This document shows positions 63,869 through 64,000 of a stretch of DNA of 64,000 nt, piece after piece. Source of the stretch: Stagonosporopsis chrysanthemi (taxonomy: Eukaryota > Ascomycota > Dothideomycetes > Pleosporales > Didymellaceae). The first letter of the stretch is position 1. Every line of letters starts with the position of its first letter. Location: NCBI GenBank assembly GCA_022560025.1, contig JAFISE010000062.1, positions 1 to 64,000 of the forward strand. Reading direction: 5' to 3'. Below the pieces are notes generated by a model that saw nothing but the letters and a program-made list of their open reading frames with translations, did no database searches and had not been told where the DNA came from. Position numbers and translations under genes: made by a program.

Positions 63869-64000
63869 GGTGGGTCTGGTCGTCGGTCTGGAGTCGAGGT
63901 TCTCGTTAAATACCCTTCTTGTCCCCAAGTCTTCGTACAGCAGTGCCATTAACGAGGCCAGCATCAGAATTTGGGCCAGGGCTCTTACAATTACGCTCTC
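63869..64000. other. Window-edge flank
   Basis: 3' flank of the last gene. A short frame on the minus strand overlaps it but is not supported. Confidence 0.3.

Noticed and set aside
1..64000. CRISPR arrays, operons, bacterial ribosome binding sites
   Set aside because: The window is eukaryotic with spliceosomal introns; no such structures were seen.

Overview
The window looks like nuclear DNA of a filamentous ascomycete (Pezizomycotina), most likely a Dothideomycete. Genes are interrupted by short introns of about 40-60 nt with GTRNGT donors and CTRAC-like branch points. The gene set includes eEF3, a UstYa/DUF3328 protein, complex I-type and mitoribosomal proteins, and fungal F-box-like proteins of the LDLPKELR type. 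No tool was run: exon coordinates come from reading frames, splice motifs and family conservation by eye.

Layout. 1-2.6 kb is low-complexity and gene-free. 2.6-6 kb holds a mitochondrial carrier (Mme1 type) divergent from a HeH/SAP-domain membrane protein. 6-16.6 kb is a gene-poor stretch with a metal-dependent cyclase, a small Cys-rich protein, an eroded inverted repeat and a broken MDR/zinc-type oxidoreductase. 16.6-24.3 kb has a Jen1-type carboxylate transporter, a vacuolar TRP channel (YVC1), eIF2alpha and a GPI-anchored wall protein. 24.7-32.8 kb has a SPO71-type PH protein, a secreted type-B carboxylesterase and an extended SDR. 35.5-42.3 kb has eEF3, a class V PLP enzyme and a conserved membrane protein. 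44.5-54.2 kb has a pseudokinase, mL44 divergent from a tiny mitochondrial membrane protein, a MAK32-like PfkB protein, CAP/Srv2 and an F-box-like protein. 54.5-59.8 kb has a gamma-tubulin-complex protein divergent from the NuA4 subunit EAF7, then an F-box/LRR-like protein.

60.2-62.9 kb is the most interesting part. A secreted precursor with six near-identical basic repeats, five closed by a Lys-Arg (Kex2) site, lies 1.1 kb from and divergent to a UstYa-family (DUF3328) protein carrying both HxxHC motifs. A repeat/KR precursor plus UstYa is the minimal signature of dikaritin-type fungal RiPP loci (ustiloxin, phomopsin, asperipin, victorin). The repeat here matches none of the cores I know from those families.

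Most other genes are housekeeping and do not form a pathway. Divergent pairs with short shared promoters (mL44 / small mitochondrial protein; gamma-tubulin-complex protein / EAF7) are the other organisational feature.
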